The notes beneath the pieces are model-generated. The model searched no databases. It saw only the letters and a program-made list of their open reading frames with translations, and was not told where the DNA came from. The position numbers were made by a program, and so were the translations under genes. From Actinacidiphila rubida (lineage in GTDB: Bacteria > Actinomycetota > Actinomycetes > Streptomycetales > Streptomycetaceae), in contig NZ_FODD01000039.1 of assembly GCF_900110255.1 (NCBI RefSeq), positions 18,365-82,364 of the forward strand: a stretch of 64,000 bases of DNA, read 5' to 3'. Shown here in pieces: positions 52,158-60,857 of this stretch. How positions within the stretch are numbered: position 1 is the first letter of the stretch; each line of letters opens with the position of its first letter.

Positions 52158-52196
52158 CCCGGTTAATAACCGGGAGGTTTTTTACCAGGTAAAAAA
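52158..52196. promoter_or_regulatory. two adjacent perfect palindromes upstream of a regulator gene
   Basis: CCCGGTTAATAACCGGG (17 bp, 8-bp arms) at 52158-52174 and TTTTTTACCAGGTAAAAAA (19 bp, 9-bp arms) at 52178-52196, only 3 bp apart and about 100 bp before the start at 52298. The second is very AT-rich. They look like operators for a dimeric regulator; the second could also act as a hairpin. Confidence 0.6.
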
Positions 52197-52297
52197 GATC
52201 CCCGTAGAAAACACGCCACGCGTCTGTGCACACTCACCTGACGCTCCACGGGCACCTCACCTGTGCCTTCGCTGCTGGAGCGATCGGAGGGGGAGTG

Positions 52298-53080
52298 ATG
52301 CAGCCGTCATCGGAAGCTGTCAGCCAGGTCGAGCGGGTGGCGATCGAGCTATACGAAATGCTGCGCTGTGAACGTGGTGATGTCGCCATCGTTAATGACC
52401 TCAACCCTGCTGTTCTACAGCGTAGTTGGGGACTGCTGCAGCGTCTCGGGCTTGGCGAATTCGACGATGACGCGGAGCGCTGCGTCGCGGTCGAGCCCGC
52501 GGTGGCGGTCGCCAGGCTCCTGGGCCTGTGCCGGCAGGTGCTGCTCACACGCGAAGGCGATGTCGCCGAAGCGGTCTGGGGGACACCGGCTGGGGTCGCG
52601 CCGCCCCGCTGGACGCTCGACGACCGCACCGACATCCGACTGGTCGCCGGCCGCCGCGCCGTCGCCGCGGCCCTGGCCGACGCCTACCGCGCGCCGGCAT
52701 CGAGCCGCTTCACCGTCCACTCCGACCCTGTGCCCGAGTGGGGGCGCAGTACCCGCGCCGATGTGGAGATGGCCGGCCGCGGCGTGGACATCCGCCAGGT
52801 CTACCGGTGCCGCAGCGACCTGTCCGACGGACAGCGCAGGCATCTGCAGGCAGTGACCGAGGCTGGCGTCAGCGTGCGCCTGGACCCCAGCCCAGCCATC
52901 GACCTGATCATCGTCGACGGCGCGAGCGTCGTCCTCCCCGCGGACCCCGACCGCCCCGGCGACGCCCTGGTGTTGATCGACAGCGCGCTCTGGGCCCATG
53001 CCACGCGACTGGTCGCCGACCAGTGCTTCGACGCCGCCATCGACCACGCGGTGCTCGTGACGACCTCGCTATCGGCCTGA
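52298..53080 (+). CDS. regulator-like protein related to the downstream LuxR-type protein, no C-terminal HTH
   Basis: 260 residues. The first 70 (VERVAIELYEMLRCERGDVA; VLQRSWGLLQRLGLGEFDDD) resemble the winged helix at the start of the next protein. The rest (RAVAAALADAYRAPASSRFT; GVDIRQVYRCRSDLSDGQRR; VSVRLDPSPAIDLIIVDGAS) follows the sensor-like part of that protein (ARGIRVRAIYGHT; AEVRLAQRVPFDLLLFDSHT). It ends where the neighbour's LuxR helix-turn-helix would begin. ATG lies 7 nt after GGAGG. Perhaps a sensor partner of the next gene. Confidence 0.65.
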   Translation: MQPSSEAVSQVERVAIELYEMLRCERGDVAIVNDLNPAVLQRSWGLLQRLGLGEFDDDAERCVAVEPAVAVARLLGLCRQVLLTREGDVAEAVWGTPAGVAPPRWTLDDRTDIRLVAGRRAVAAALADAYRAPASSRFTVHSDPVPEWGRSTRADVEMAGRGVDIRQVYRCRSDLSDGQRRHLQAVTEAGVSVRLDPSPAIDLIIVDGASVVLPADPDRPGDALVLIDSALWAHATRLVADQCFDAAIDHAVLVTTSLSA

Positions 53081-53124
53081 CCCATGCAATACGGACCGGT
53101 GCAACAGAAAAAGGATGATCTTGT

Positions 53125-54225
53125 ATGTCAGGCGACGCGTCCATCACCCAGTTCCCCCGGCGCAATCAGGGGCACCTTTCGGGCGTCGCCCCCGGAGCAG
53201 CACCGACCGTGTCGGTGAGCGAGGTGGCCATGGTGATGTACATGGAGCTGCGCCGCCGAGGAGAGGCGGATCTGAAGGGGCTGCGAGACGAGATGGGCCT
53301 TGTCGAAGACGTCGCCGAACGTGCGTGGCGCCACCTGTGGGACCTGGGTCTGCTGCAAGGGACCGTCTCGGGTGCGGAAGTCACGGCGGTCGATCCCGAG
53401 GTGGCGCTCATGCGCCTCTTCGAGCAGCAGCATGCCCGACTGGAGGCGTATGCAAAGGAGATCGAAGCACTGCAGCGAAGGGCCCAGGAGATCTCCCAAG
53501 AGATGCGCCCAGCCGTTCTGCGCGAGACTGCCAGCGTCCAGGTCCAGTACCTGCGCGACCGCCGGCACCGCACCGAGTCCCTGATGTCCCTCAACGCCAC
53601 CGCCCGGACCGACACCTGGTCGATGCACCCCGGACCCCTGCCGCCGCAGGAGGTGCTGGCCACCTCCCTTGAACTGGACGCGAACCTGATCGCCCGCGGC
53701 ATCCGGGTGCGCGCCATCTACGGGCACACCGTCGCATCCGGACAGCGCGCTCGCGGCTACCTGAACCAGCTCGCCGCCCTGGGGGCCGAGGTCCGGCTGG
53801 CGCAGCGGGTGCCGTTCGACCTCCTGCTGTTCGACTCCCACACCGCGCTCATCCCCAGCAACCCCCTCAGCCTGACCGACCCCATGCTGCTCCTGCACGA
53901 CCGGCACCTCATGGGCACCTACCTGGCCATCTACGAGGACACCTGGCTCCACGCCACGCCCTACTCAGCGCAGTCCCCCCAAATGTCCGAGGACGGACTC
54001 ACCGAGAAGCAGCAGGCGGTTCTCGCACTGATGGCCAACGGCCTCACCGACGAGCAGATCGCCCGCCGCCTGGGTATCTCGCTCCGCACGACCGGGCGCA
54101 TCACCGCCAACATCATCGATCACATCGGGGGGACCGGCCGCTTCCACACCGGCGTCCTCGCGGCGTTCCGGGGCTTGGTTCATCCCGAGGTCGCCGATAA
54201 GGATCTTGAAATGCGGAATGTATGA
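53125..54225 (+). CDS. LuxR-family regulator with N-terminal TrmB-like helix
   Basis: 366 residues. N-terminal winged-helix-like part (LKGLRDEMGLVEDVAERAWR, HLWDLGLLQGT), coiled coil (LEAYAKEIEALQRRAQEISQ), a sensor domain, and a C-terminal LuxR helix-turn-helix (LTEKQQAVLALMANGLTDEQ, IARRLGISLRTTGRITANII) at about residues 292-345. Start ATG lies 9 nt after AAGGA. A decayed copy of its 3' part lies at 55360-55720. Confidence 0.85.
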   Translation: MSGDASITQFPRRNQGHLSGVAPGAAPTVSVSEVAMVMYMELRRRGEADLKGLRDEMGLVEDVAERAWRHLWDLGLLQGTVSGAEVTAVDPEVALMRLFEQQHARLEAYAKEIEALQRRAQEISQEMRPAVLRETASVQVQYLRDRRHRTESLMSLNATARTDTWSMHPGPLPPQEVLATSLELDANLIARGIRVRAIYGHTVASGQRARGYLNQLAALGAEVRLAQRVPFDLLLFDSHTALIPSNPLSLTDPMLLLHDRHLMGTYLAIYEDTWLHATPYSAQSPQMSEDGLTEKQQAVLALMANGLTDEQIARRLGISLRTTGRITANIIDHIGGTGRFHTGVLAAFRGLVHPEVADKDLEMRNV

Positions 54226-54385
54226 TTCCGATCGTTGGGGCCTGCAGCTATCTTCCTCTGCTCGACATGTTGCTTGGACGGCAAACCCGCTGCGGGCCGC
54301 CACGTCACCTCAGACCGTCCCCGGGGGCACGGCGCCGCCCCGGGGCGGACTCGTCGCCGCCGGCCCTTGCAGCAAGGAGGCCGCC

Positions 54386-55228
54386 GTGGCAGACCTGCCC
54401 GCCCTGCGGACATTCCTGGCCCAGGCACGCGCTCGCATCGACGCCTCTGCCTACCCGGAACTGCACGTCACTGGCGCCTCACGGGACCGCCGCGGCAGGC
54501 GCGGTCCCGGCCTGACCCAGGCCCACATGGACACCCTGCTCGGCCGGGCCGCCGGAACCTACGCAGCCCTCGAACGCGGAAAGACACGGCACCCGGGCCT
54601 GCTGGAGGCCGTAGCACGCATACTCCAGCTCACGACCGATGAATGGCGGGGCGTCCACGCCTTCGCCTTCTCCACCGAACCGTTGGAGCCCCTGTATCCA
54701 CCCGCCGGCCTGCTGATGGCCGACCGCTGGCAAGCCGTGCTCGACTCGCAGTCGCAGATGGCCTTCATCATGGATTCCGAGGGCCAAATCCTCGCGCACA
54801 ATGAGCCCTTCCGGGCCCTGTTCGCACCCGCTCCCATGCCCGTGGACTTCCTGCGGTGGACCCTGACCAGCCCGGCCGCCCGAGAGGTGCTGCTGGAGTG
54901 GGACATCCATTGGGCGCCCGCCTTCGTCGCCCGCTTCCGCACTGCCCTCGCGCTCCAGGCCGGCAGCACGATCCTGAACGAACTCCTCGAAGACGTCCTG
55001 GCAGACCCCGTGACCGCCCGTCTCTACCAGGCGTCCGAGTCGGCGGCCTCGATCATGGCCCAGGCGGAGCCCTACCGTCCCATCCGGCACTCCCGCTTCG
55101 GGCGAGGCTGGATGACGCTGTGCGCCGCGATCCTTTCGGACACCCCGGGCGCACGTCTGTACGTTGCCCCGTTCTTCGACGAACTTCCAACTGCATCGCC
55201 AGCGATGCCATCGAACTGTCCCAGGTAG
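54386..55228 (+). CDS. XRE-type regulator with MmyB-like ligand domain
   Basis: 280 residues. The N-terminus has a helix-turn-helix (LTQAHMDTLLGRAAGTYAAL, ERGKTRHPGLLEAVARILQL) and the rest is an MmyB-like domain (WQAVLDSQSQMAFIMDSEGQ; AHNEPFRALFAPAPMPVDFL; WDIHWAPAFVARFRTAL), a PAS-like fold that may bind a small ligand. Start GTG lies 5 nt after AAGGAGG. The family is expanded in Streptomyces. Confidence 0.8.
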   Translation: MADLPALRTFLAQARARIDASAYPELHVTGASRDRRGRRGPGLTQAHMDTLLGRAAGTYAALERGKTRHPGLLEAVARILQLTTDEWRGVHAFAFSTEPLEPLYPPAGLLMADRWQAVLDSQSQMAFIMDSEGQILAHNEPFRALFAPAPMPVDFLRWTLTSPAAREVLLEWDIHWAPAFVARFRTALALQAGSTILNELLEDVLADPVTARLYQASESAASIMAQAEPYRPIRHSRFGRGWMTLCAAILSDTPGARLYVAPFFDELPTASPAMPSNCPR

Positions 55229-55359
55229 TGAACCGATGTCCCCCTGCGGGCCCAGGGCACGGACAGCGAACGAGGTCCCGTCACCGGGTCACGGCCCCTG
55301 CCGCCGAGAGCAACAGGTCGAGTCGGCGGTGGCCAGGTCGCCGGCTGGGGCGAGGATCA

Positions 55360-55720
55360 ACCCCGGGGCGCCGAGGTCCGGCTGGCGCAGCAGGTGCCCA
55401 TCGACCTCCTGCTGTTCGACTCCAACACCGCGCTGGCCGTCTACGAGGAAACCTGCCTCCGTGCCGCGCCCTACTAGGCACAGTCACCCCGAATGCCCGA
55501 GAACGGACTCGCTAAAGAAGCGGGAGCCAGTTCTCGCCCTGTTGGGAAAGGGCTCACCGATGAGTAGATCGCCCGGCGCCTGGGCATCTCGCTCTGCACG
55601 ACTGGGCGCATCACCGCCGATATTCTGATGTACATCGGGGCACCGGCCGCTTCCACTCCGGCATTCTCGCCACGGCCAAGGGCCTGGTTCACCCCGACGG
55701 GGCTGAAGTCCACGCAGGCT
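55360..55720 (+). pseudogene. decayed duplicate of the LuxR-type gene at 53125
   Basis: The DNA follows the 3' third of the LuxR-type gene: GAGGTCCGGCTGGCGCAGC and CGACCTCCTGCTGTTCGACT match its sensor part, then about 100 bp are missing. The HTH part continues (ATCGCCCGGCGCCTGGGCAT and GCATCACCGCCGATATTCTG) with stops: TAG after CGCGCCCTAC (about 55475) and TAG before ATCGCCCGG (about 55566). Frame changes also occur. It is a remnant of a tandem duplication. Confidence 0.75.
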
Positions 55721-55994
55721 AGCGCCCCGTCTGACCCTCCGTCGACTCTCTCGGACCAGAGATGGCCCCCAGCATACGAGCGCGCCCGTATTTGCGGTCC
55801 TCCACTTGTGCGCTTCGCGTCATGGCTGCTGTCTCGCGCGTCTTCCGGGGCAAGGGCTTGCCCGAGCCGGTCGGGGGGTGGGTCGGCACATGAGCCGCCG
55901 ATGAGCACGCCTCGAGGCCGAGCGGGTGCATCCCAGGTGGCTCCCGTGACCTACACGGTGGTTCGACGTTCCGTCTACCCGGCATGCTGGTGGA

Positions 55995-56933
55995 TCACCG
56001 GAGCCGCTGCACGAGGAGGGAGAGGCCGGCTGCTGCTGCGCGGTGTTGGTAGGCGCGTAGGCCTGGTGCTCCGGGGGGCGAGGGGAGTCGGGCGTTGCGT
56101 TGCCAGTGGCCGGTCAGTGCCGTGAGGAATGCCGTGGCGGTGTCAGGGTCGCTGGCGGATGCAGGGTGAGTCTCCAGCGCCTTGGCCACGTCACCGGGCC
56201 GAGCGCCGGCGAGGATGAGTTGTGGGGCGAGGGAGACGGCGTCGATGCAGGCGGGGCCGGTGGTGGCGTGGGCCCAGTCCACGAAGATCACGCCCTTGTG
56301 GCGGTCGTGGACCATGTTGTCGGCGCGTAGGTCGCCGTGGACGATCCTGTCGCCCCTCGCGAGCTTCGGCCAGGCGGCTTCGATCTCGGTAAGGGCGGCT
56401 AGGCGTGCCCGTGCCTCGGGGTCCAGGTCAGCCGGCGAGGCCGAGGCGATCTGGGTCCAGCCGTGGAGGGTGGCCGCTGGTGAGGGGCGGTCGCTGACGG
56501 CTTCGGTGTAGGCGGGGGGTGCGGGCTGGCTGGTGAGTTGGTCCAGCAGTACCCAGACGCGCTCGGGGTCGGCACTCTTGGGGCGGAGGTCGGGGTGGGT
56601 GCCGTCGAGGTGTTCGATGACGACGGCGGTCCACCCGCCCTCCTGGTAGACGCCGATCAGGCTGGCGGCCGGGGCATCGGGAGGGAAGCTTTCCAGGACG
56701 GCGGCCTCGTGCAGGTTGGCTGCGGTGAGGGCGTCATCGTCGGGGGCGGCCTTGGTGAAGTAGCGGCGGCCGTCGGCGAGGGTGAGGGTGGCGGCCAGTT
56801 GGTGGCCGAAGCCGCCGGGCGGGGTCACGGCGTGGGTGACGGGGGAACCCAGGGCTTTGGCGATGCGGTCGCGTAGTGCGTTGGGCAGGTCGGTGAAGCT
56901 GAGGCGGCCGGTGCCGGGGCGGGGCGGGGTCAC
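55995..56933 (-). CDS. aminoglycoside-phosphotransferase-like kinase
   Basis: 312 residues. The N-lobe has FGHQLAATLTLADGRRYFTK. The catalytic loop is IVHGDLRADNMVH (HGDxxxxN) and the metal-binding segment is GVIFVDWAHATTGPACIDAV, where D replaces part of the usual IDW motif. The fold is shared by antibiotic, choline, fructosamine and other small-molecule kinases, so the substrate is open. Start GTG has no strong ribosome binding site. It is the last gene of an enzyme operon, 203 bp after the HAD gene. Confidence 0.8.
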   Translation of the reverse strand: MTPPRPGTGRLSFTDLPNALRDRIAKALGSPVTHAVTPPGGFGHQLAATLTLADGRRYFTKAAPDDDALTAANLHEAAVLESFPPDAPAASLIGVYQEGGWTAVVIEHLDGTHPDLRPKSADPERVWVLLDQLTSQPAPPAYTEAVSDRPSPAATLHGWTQIASASPADLDPEARARLAALTEIEAAWPKLARGDRIVHGDLRADNMVHDRHKGVIFVDWAHATTGPACIDAVSLAPQLILAGARPGDVAKALETHPASASDPDTATAFLTALTGHWQRNARLPSPPGAPGLRAYQHRAAAAGLSLLVQRLR

Positions 56934-57135
56934 GGGGATCTCACAAAGGGTTCGCAGGACCAGGTGGTGGGGCGTGCGCCGAGCCGGGCCGAAAGCCGCG
57001 GAGAGGGAGCTGGTGCTCTCAGTTCTCCGGCTCGGCGCCGGGCGCTCGCCGCATCACGCGCATCGCCTGTGTCCTCGAAATCCTCGTGGAGGGGCACCTG
57101 CTGGGGTGCCCCTCCACTGTAGCGGGGATGGGCGT

Positions 57136-57798
57136 TCAGCCTCGGCGTTCCAGGTGCTCCAGCAGGGGGCGGCCAATGCATGAGGGTGCCGGAAGGACCT
57201 GCTGGGCGCCGGCTGAAAGCAATGCGGCGGGTGGGTGGAAGCCCCAGGCTGCAGCGAGGGCCAGGACGCCGGCGCGGCAGGCGGCGAGGATGTCGCTGGG
57301 GCTGTCACCGACCATGAGGGCGTGCTGGTGATTGACTCCGAGCCGGTTCAGCGCGGCGTGCACTCCATCGGGTGAGGGTTTGGCTGCTGCGTCCTGCCGG
57401 GTGACCACGACGTCCAGGACGGTCGACAAGTCGGGCGGCAGCAGCCAGTCCAGGCGGTGGCGGTCTTGCAGGGTGACCACACCCACCGCGATCCCAGCCG
57501 AGTGCAAGGCCTGCAAGCCGGCCAGCACGCCGGGAAACGTGGCGGGCGGGCTCGAGGCCAGGGCCCCGTCCCACCAGCGCCGGCACGCGTCGGCCGGGTT
57601 GCTCACGCCCAAGACGTGCAGGACCTCCTCGCGGGGTTGAGTGAGGGCAGCATCGGGGAGGGAGGCCAGAGCGTGGCGGCGATTGGTGGCGCATGTCGCC
57701 ACGGCGGCCAGTGCGGTGCGGATGGTCTGGGCGGAGTCCAGCAGCACGCCGTCGAGGTCGAACAGGACCGCCTGCGGCGGCTGGCCTTGGGCGTTCAT
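57136..57798 (-). CDS. HAD-superfamily phosphatase
   Basis: 220 residues. Motif I QAVLFDLDGVLLDSAQT, motif II region VGVVTLQDRHRL, Lys in AAAKPSPDGVHAAL and motif IV LMVGDSPSDILAACRAG are all present, so it should be an active phosphatase of the phosphoglycolate/beta-phosphoglucomutase type. ATG overlaps the stop of the phosphoribosyltransferase gene. Substrate unknown; a nucleotide or sugar phosphate is likely. Confidence 0.85.
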   Translation of the reverse strand: MNAQGQPPQAVLFDLDGVLLDSAQTIRTALAAVATCATNRRHALASLPDAALTQPREEVLHVLGVSNPADACRRWWDGALASSPPATFPGVLAGLQALHSAGIAVGVVTLQDRHRLDWLLPPDLSTVLDVVVTRQDAAAKPSPDGVHAALNRLGVNHQHALMVGDSPSDILAACRAGVLALAAAWGFHPPAALLSAGAQQVLPAPSCIGRPLLEHLERRG

Positions 57799-58319
57799 GG
57801 TGTGCCGCCCGGGTCGGTTACCAACGCCCGCAGTTCGAGGTGTTGGGCGGCGAGCAGGTCGGTGGCTCCGGCCTGCCGGTCGACCACGCACACCGCGGTG
57901 GTCACGGTTGCGCCGGCGATGCGCAGCAGGCGCGTGGCGTGCAGCAGGCTGGTGCCGGTGCGCGCGGTGTCGTCGACGACGACGATGTGGCGGTGGCCGA
58001 CGTCGGCGCCTTCGATGCGTCGGCACGACCCGTGGGCTTTGACCTGGGGCCGCAGGAACGTCGCGGGCAGTCCGGTGTGCAGGGACAGGGCCGTCACCAG
58101 CGGCACCGCGGCCAGTGCGGGACCGGCGACGGCGCCGGTGTCTGTGGGCAGCAGGTCGGCGAGGGCTGCGGCGGTCTCCGCCAGCAGTTCGGGGTCGGCT
58201 GCCAGCCGGAACGGGTCGAAGAACGACGGCAGCACGGTCCCGTTAGGCAGGTGGTAGGGGCCGGGCATGTAGGAACCCGTGGCGATGCGGGCGGCTAGGC
58301 CCGTCGTCGTGGCGCTCAC
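57795..58319 (-). CDS. phosphoribosyltransferase, orotate-type fold
   Basis: 174 residues. The PRPP motif is HIVVVDDTARTGTSLLHATR (VVVDDTARTGTS), preceded by an orotate-PRTase-like start (FFDPFRLAADPELLAETAAA; LPATFLRPQVKAHG with the K of the catalytic loop). It should join or remove a base at PRPP. GTG overlaps the previous stop (GTGA). Confidence 0.85.
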   Translation of the reverse strand: MSATTTGLAARIATGSYMPGPYHLPNGTVLPSFFDPFRLAADPELLAETAAALADLLPTDTGAVAGPALAAVPLVTALSLHTGLPATFLRPQVKAHGSCRRIEGADVGHRHIVVVDDTARTGTSLLHATRLLRIAGATVTTAVCVVDRQAGATDLLAAQHLELRALVTDPGGTP

Positions 58320-58849
58320 CGGGCACCGCCGGCGAGGTCGTCGGCCAACGCCTGGGCGTCGGGCAGGGAGCGCAGGAAGTCCAGCGGGCGGGTGGGGGTC
58401 TGTTGCAGCCATAGCTCGGCGCGCAAGAACTCCTCCAGTCGGCTGGCGGTGGGGCCGAGCATGCGGATCGGGACCGGGCGGATCGTGGTGGCGTAGTACA
58501 GGGCCGCGGTCACCTCGTGGAGGGTGCCGACGCCGCCGCCCATTGCGACGACCAGGTCGGCGTCGTCGAGGTAGGCGTGCAGGCGCGCGCCCATGGTCTC
58601 GGCGAAGACCTGCCGGGTCGCGTACGGGTTGAAGGGGCCCCAGTCCGGGCGGCCGGCGAGCGTGACGGCGATGACGGACACGCCGTAGCGGGCGGCGCCG
58701 CGGGCCGCGGCCTCCATCATCCCGTTGTAGCCACCGTGCCGCACCGTGTACCCGGCGCGGCCCAGGACCTCGCCGACCTCCTCAGCCAGCACTTCCTCTC
58801 CGGGATTGCGGGGCGTGACGCCGGCGAACAGGGACACGGTGCGGGTCAC
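58316..58849 (-). CDS. LOG-family protein
   Basis: 177 residues. Contains SLFAGVTPRNPGEEVLAEEV at the start and GGYNGMMEAAARGAARYG followed later by VVAMGGGVGTLHEVTAALYY, matching the LOG signatures PGGxGTxxE (here GGGVGTLHE) and GGGxxGLMG-like (GGYNGMMEA). LOG enzymes release the base from nucleoside 5'-monophosphates, making cytokinin bases and other products. GTG overlaps the previous stop. Confidence 0.85.
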   Translation of the reverse strand: MTRTVSLFAGVTPRNPGEEVLAEEVGEVLGRAGYTVRHGGYNGMMEAAARGAARYGVSVIAVTLAGRPDWGPFNPYATRQVFAETMGARLHAYLDDADLVVAMGGGVGTLHEVTAALYYATTIRPVPIRMLGPTASRLEEFLRAELWLQQTPTRPLDFLRSLPDAQALADDLAGGAR

Positions 58850-59757
58850 CGCTCGTCCTCCTGTTCCTGGTAGGCGCGGTAGGCGGCAAGCTCGCCGCTG
58901 AGCGCGGCCAGTTGGGTCGGCGCGACGTTCTGGGCGATACGCAGGATGCGCTCCAACGCCCGGTCGGCCTGTTTGAGTGTGGAGGCGGCCGGCTGCCGGA
59001 CGGCGTCGTGCAGCTCCCGCAGGCAGGCCCGGCCTGCGGCGGTGTGCCCGACCTCGGCCAGGTGGTACCAGCCGTGGTGTCGCGAGTGCGGGGCCAGCGC
59101 GGTGCGGATCAGGTCGCGGCAGGTCTCGACAAGGTGGTGTTGGAGCCCGAAGGCGATGTAGGTCTGGCCGCGGCGCAGCCGCTTGCGGAGCATTGCGTGC
59201 AGCACCACGGCCTGGACGATGAGCGCGGTGCAGTCCGGCGCGGCGCTCGCCAGGTGCTCAAGAGCCAGGCTGGCTTGCGCGCGTTCCGCCTCGGCGATCT
59301 CGGGAGTGTGCCCGCTCTGCCACAGCACCCGCGCGCCGGAGCGCTGCTGCACCGCCTGCGCGGTACTGGTCGGGCACACGTACAGGTCGAGTTGCAGGAG
59401 ATGGCCGGCGTGCGGCAGCAGGTAGACGCGGCCGGTGCCGCCGAGCTGGCCGACGATCGTGTCCCGCCAGCCCGGCAGGAGCGCCCCGAACTGCGTTCCC
59501 AACAGGGGGTCGAGGTGGTCGACGAGCTGGGGCAGCTGGCCGTCGTGGACGGCCACGACCAGGTCGAGGTCGCTGAGCCGGTCGGCGGTCCCTGAGGCCA
59601 GCGATCCGCGGACCATCAGGTGCGTGACAGCGTCGCAGGCAGTCAGCGCGTCCATCAGGCGCTCCAGAAGGACCAGCTGCTCCGGCCGGTGGGCTGCGGC
59701 CAGTTCCTCTAACCTCTCCACGGATGTGCCGGGGACGGCGGTGGTCGAGGTAGTCAC
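58846..59757 (-). CDS. nucleotidyltransferase-fold protein
   Basis: 303 residues. The catalytic pattern GSLASGTADRLSDLDLVVAV (G-S...D-x-D) is at about residues 50-69. A helical region follows (LRKRLRRGQTYIAFGLQHHL; LEHLASAAPDCTALIVQAVV). Such proteins transfer NMP to small molecules or are minimal transferases. GTG lies 5 nt after GGAGG. Coupled to the LOG gene (GTGA). Confidence 0.8.
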   Translation of the reverse strand: MTTSTTAVPGTSVERLEELAAAHRPEQLVLLERLMDALTACDAVTHLMVRGSLASGTADRLSDLDLVVAVHDGQLPQLVDHLDPLLGTQFGALLPGWRDTIVGQLGGTGRVYLLPHAGHLLQLDLYVCPTSTAQAVQQRSGARVLWQSGHTPEIAEAERAQASLALEHLASAAPDCTALIVQAVVLHAMLRKRLRRGQTYIAFGLQHHLVETCRDLIRTALAPHSRHHGWYHLAEVGHTAAGRACLRELHDAVRQPAASTLKQADRALERILRIAQNVAPTQLAALSGELAAYRAYQEQEDER

Positions 59758-60656
59758 TGTGGCCTCCTGGCGGGGGCGGTTTCGCGGGCCAGCAGGTGGG
59801 TGGCGGTGTTGGTCCACCAGGCGGCGCGGTCGCGGTTGCCGCGGCGGGCGTACATCTCGGCCACGAGCTCGTAGGCGCCGCCCTCGGGCAGGGCGTAGTC
59901 GAAGTAGGCATGGAGCAGGTGGTGCTCGGCGGCCCGCTTGAACCCGAGGTCGGCCATGGAGCGCGCGTGGACCAGCAGCTGCTGCCGGCCGGCCGGCTCC
60001 AGCTCCGGCAGGAGCCGCACGTCGCCGGGGGCGAGCCGGGTATGGGTGGCGAGCTGGTCGTAGGCGTCGTCGGTGTAGACGTCGGCGATCAGGTGCAGCC
60101 GGTCTGGGCCGGTGACGTTGCGGACCCCGTGCGCGACGGTGGGGGTCAGTCGCCACAGCGCTCCGGCGGCCAGGTGGACCTGGGCGCCGGCGGTGACCAG
60201 CACGGAGGAGGGGTTGGTCACCAGCGGGATGTGCAGGCGGTGGCGGCCGATCTCGCGCAATTCGGCGTAGTCGCGGTGCTCCCACAGGTAGGAGTTGGCC
60301 TCCAACCGGGCCAGGCGCACGTACATGAAGTCCAGGCCGAGGGATTCCAGGAACGCTCCGGTCGCCGGCATTTGCTCCAGCAGCCCGGTGGGCCGGGGCC
60401 TGCCGTCGCCGATGACGGTGTCGCTGTGGTCGCCGGAGTGGTTCAGCAAGCTCGCCGTCCACCAGCCGCCGCTCTGGTAGTCGCCGTAGGCGACGACGCC
60501 GCGATCGGCCAGCACCGCCTCAGCCCGGACCGCATCCAGCACCGCGGGCTCGATGTCGCCAAGACGTGCCACCTGACCGGCCAGGCCGGTCAGCACCTGC
60601 TCCGAGACCGTTCCCGATCCCATTCTGGGCTTTTGCGGGGTCACCGTTGCTATCAC
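59754..60656 (-). CDS. aspartyl/asparaginyl beta-hydroxylase-like enzyme
   Basis: 300 residues. Residues 80-200 match the Fe(II)/2-oxoglutarate hydroxylase fold: YLWEHRDYAELREIGRHRLH, IPLVTNPSSVLVTAGAQVHL and a distal histidine in TVAHGVRNVT, supplying the H-x-D...H iron site and the RxR-type cosubstrate region. C-terminal residues form helical, TPR-like segments. Start GTG lies 7 nt after AGGAGGG. First gene of the operon, divergent from the TPR regulator. Confidence 0.8.
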   Translation of the reverse strand: MIATVTPQKPRMGSGTVSEQVLTGLAGQVARLGDIEPAVLDAVRAEAVLADRGVVAYGDYQSGGWWTASLLNHSGDHSDTVIGDGRPRPTGLLEQMPATGAFLESLGLDFMYVRLARLEANSYLWEHRDYAELREIGRHRLHIPLVTNPSSVLVTAGAQVHLAAGALWRLTPTVAHGVRNVTGPDRLHLIADVYTDDAYDQLATHTRLAPGDVRLLPELEPAGRQQLLVHARSMADLGFKRAAEHHLLHAYFDYALPEGGAYELVAEMYARRGNRDRAAWWTNTATHLLARETAPARRPQ

Positions 60657-60744
60657 CGCTGGTCCCTCCTGCGTGGTCCCGGCCGTTCCGGGACGTGCCA
60701 GGCAAGGACACCCCGTCCGACTACCGGCCGCACAGATGTGGACT

Positions 60745-60784
60745 GTTGCTGCTGGTTGCCGCATGTTGCCGCCTGTTGCCGACC
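60745..60784. repeat. four GTTGC repeats at 10-bp spacing in a divergent promoter region
   Basis: GTTGC occurs at 60745, 60755, 60765 and 60775 (the last three as GTTGCCG). The exact 10-bp period puts all copies on about one face of the helix. They lie between the enzyme operon (minus) and the regulator (plus), so they could be the binding site of that regulator. Confidence 0.55.
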
Positions 60785-60857
60785 GCCCCGGACGGCCTTC
60801 CCTGCGCTCCCGAGCAGGGGGAGACTGGACGGGCCCGCTGCGTGAAAGGCGCCGGCC

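Larger units (their letters stand above)
50943..52297. other. 1.35-kb region without a convincing gene
   Basis: None of the reading frames here has the codon pattern or motifs of a real gene. GC content falls to below that of neighbouring genes, especially 51200-51400 and 51880-52220. It lies between the replication genes (minus) and a regulator (plus). The region holds repeated GCCGGT elements (51668-51743) and two palindromes (52158-52196). A replication origin and/or divergent promoters is the best guess. Confidence 0.5.

Noticed and set aside
55728..55985. Minus-strand frame after the decayed LuxR copy
   Set aside because: Low-complexity translation, no start signal, no recognisable motif.
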